The notes under the pieces were generated by a model. The model was not told the origin of the DNA. It made no database searches and saw only the letters and a list, made by a program, of their open reading frames with translations. A program made the position numbers and the translations under genes. From Mansonella perstans (taxonomy: Eukaryota; Nematoda; Chromadorea; Rhabditida; Onchocercidae), in NCBI GenBank assembly GCA_037074765.1, contig JBAMDO010000562.1, positions 124,001 through 188,000 of the forward strand: 64,000 nucleotides of DNA, read 5' to 3'. Below are positions 63,981-64,000 of the stretch, piece after piece (position 1 is the stretch's first letter; the number at the start of each line of letters is the position of its first letter).

Positions 63981-64000
63981 CTGCAAACAACGATTAGTGT

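Overview
This AT-rich window (long intergenic stretches, many introns of about 100-400 bp) is nuclear DNA of a nematode, most likely a filarial worm (Onchocercidae). The gene models are multi-exonic with short T-rich 3' splice sites ending in TTTCAG, and several genes have a spliced-leader-type acceptor a few to about 25 bases before the start codon. A degenerate piece of a bacterial group II intron reverse transcriptase, a gene abundant in Wolbachia, sits inside an intron of a housekeeping gene. That fits the nuclear Wolbachia transfers known from filarial worms.

Layout. (1) Bases 1-27545, minus strand: most of a giant LDL-receptor-related protein of megalin/LRP2 type (nematode lrp-1). It reads N to C terminus from high to low coordinates. 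I count four LDLa clusters (6, 8, 10 and 11 repeats), EGF modules, seven complete YWTD propellers and the beginning of the eighth. The signal-peptide exon was not found, and the C-terminal propeller, membrane segment and tail lie beyond base 1. (2) 27546-34174: gene-poor DNA with a GC-rich island near 32.1-32.35 kb. (3) 34175-36897, minus: a ZC3H15/DFRP1 homologue (two CCCH zinc fingers), complete except for an apparent one-base frameshift in a run of ten A. (4) 37663-38855, plus: a complete SFT2-family Golgi transport protein, divergent from ZC3H15, with the Wolbachia-like reverse-transcriptase remnant in intron 3. (5) 42018-45624, plus: a complete secreted S28 serine carboxypeptidase (507 aa, 11 exons). 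(6) 46.5-47.0 kb: a possible small unrecognised gene. 47.08-49.0 kb: arrays of a 22-bp minisatellite and a related longer repeat. (7) 49724-51365, plus: a complete kappaB-Ras (NKIRAS) homologue, 199 aa. (8) 55610-63980 and beyond, minus: about 20 exons of a large, mostly disordered, Ser-rich protein I do not recognise; its N terminus lies outside the window.

The genes form no operon or pathway. They are independent housekeeping or developmental genes: endocytic receptor, translation-factor GTPase partner, Golgi membrane traffic, secreted or lysosomal peptidase, atypical Ras-like GTPase and a probable scaffold. The most notable items are the reverse-transcriptase fossil in the SFT2 intron, a 30-bp tandem duplication over the catalytic-serine splice junction of the S28 gene, two GC-AG introns, and direct repeats on both sides of one lrp-1 exon. 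I saw no tRNA, rRNA or CRISPR in the window.
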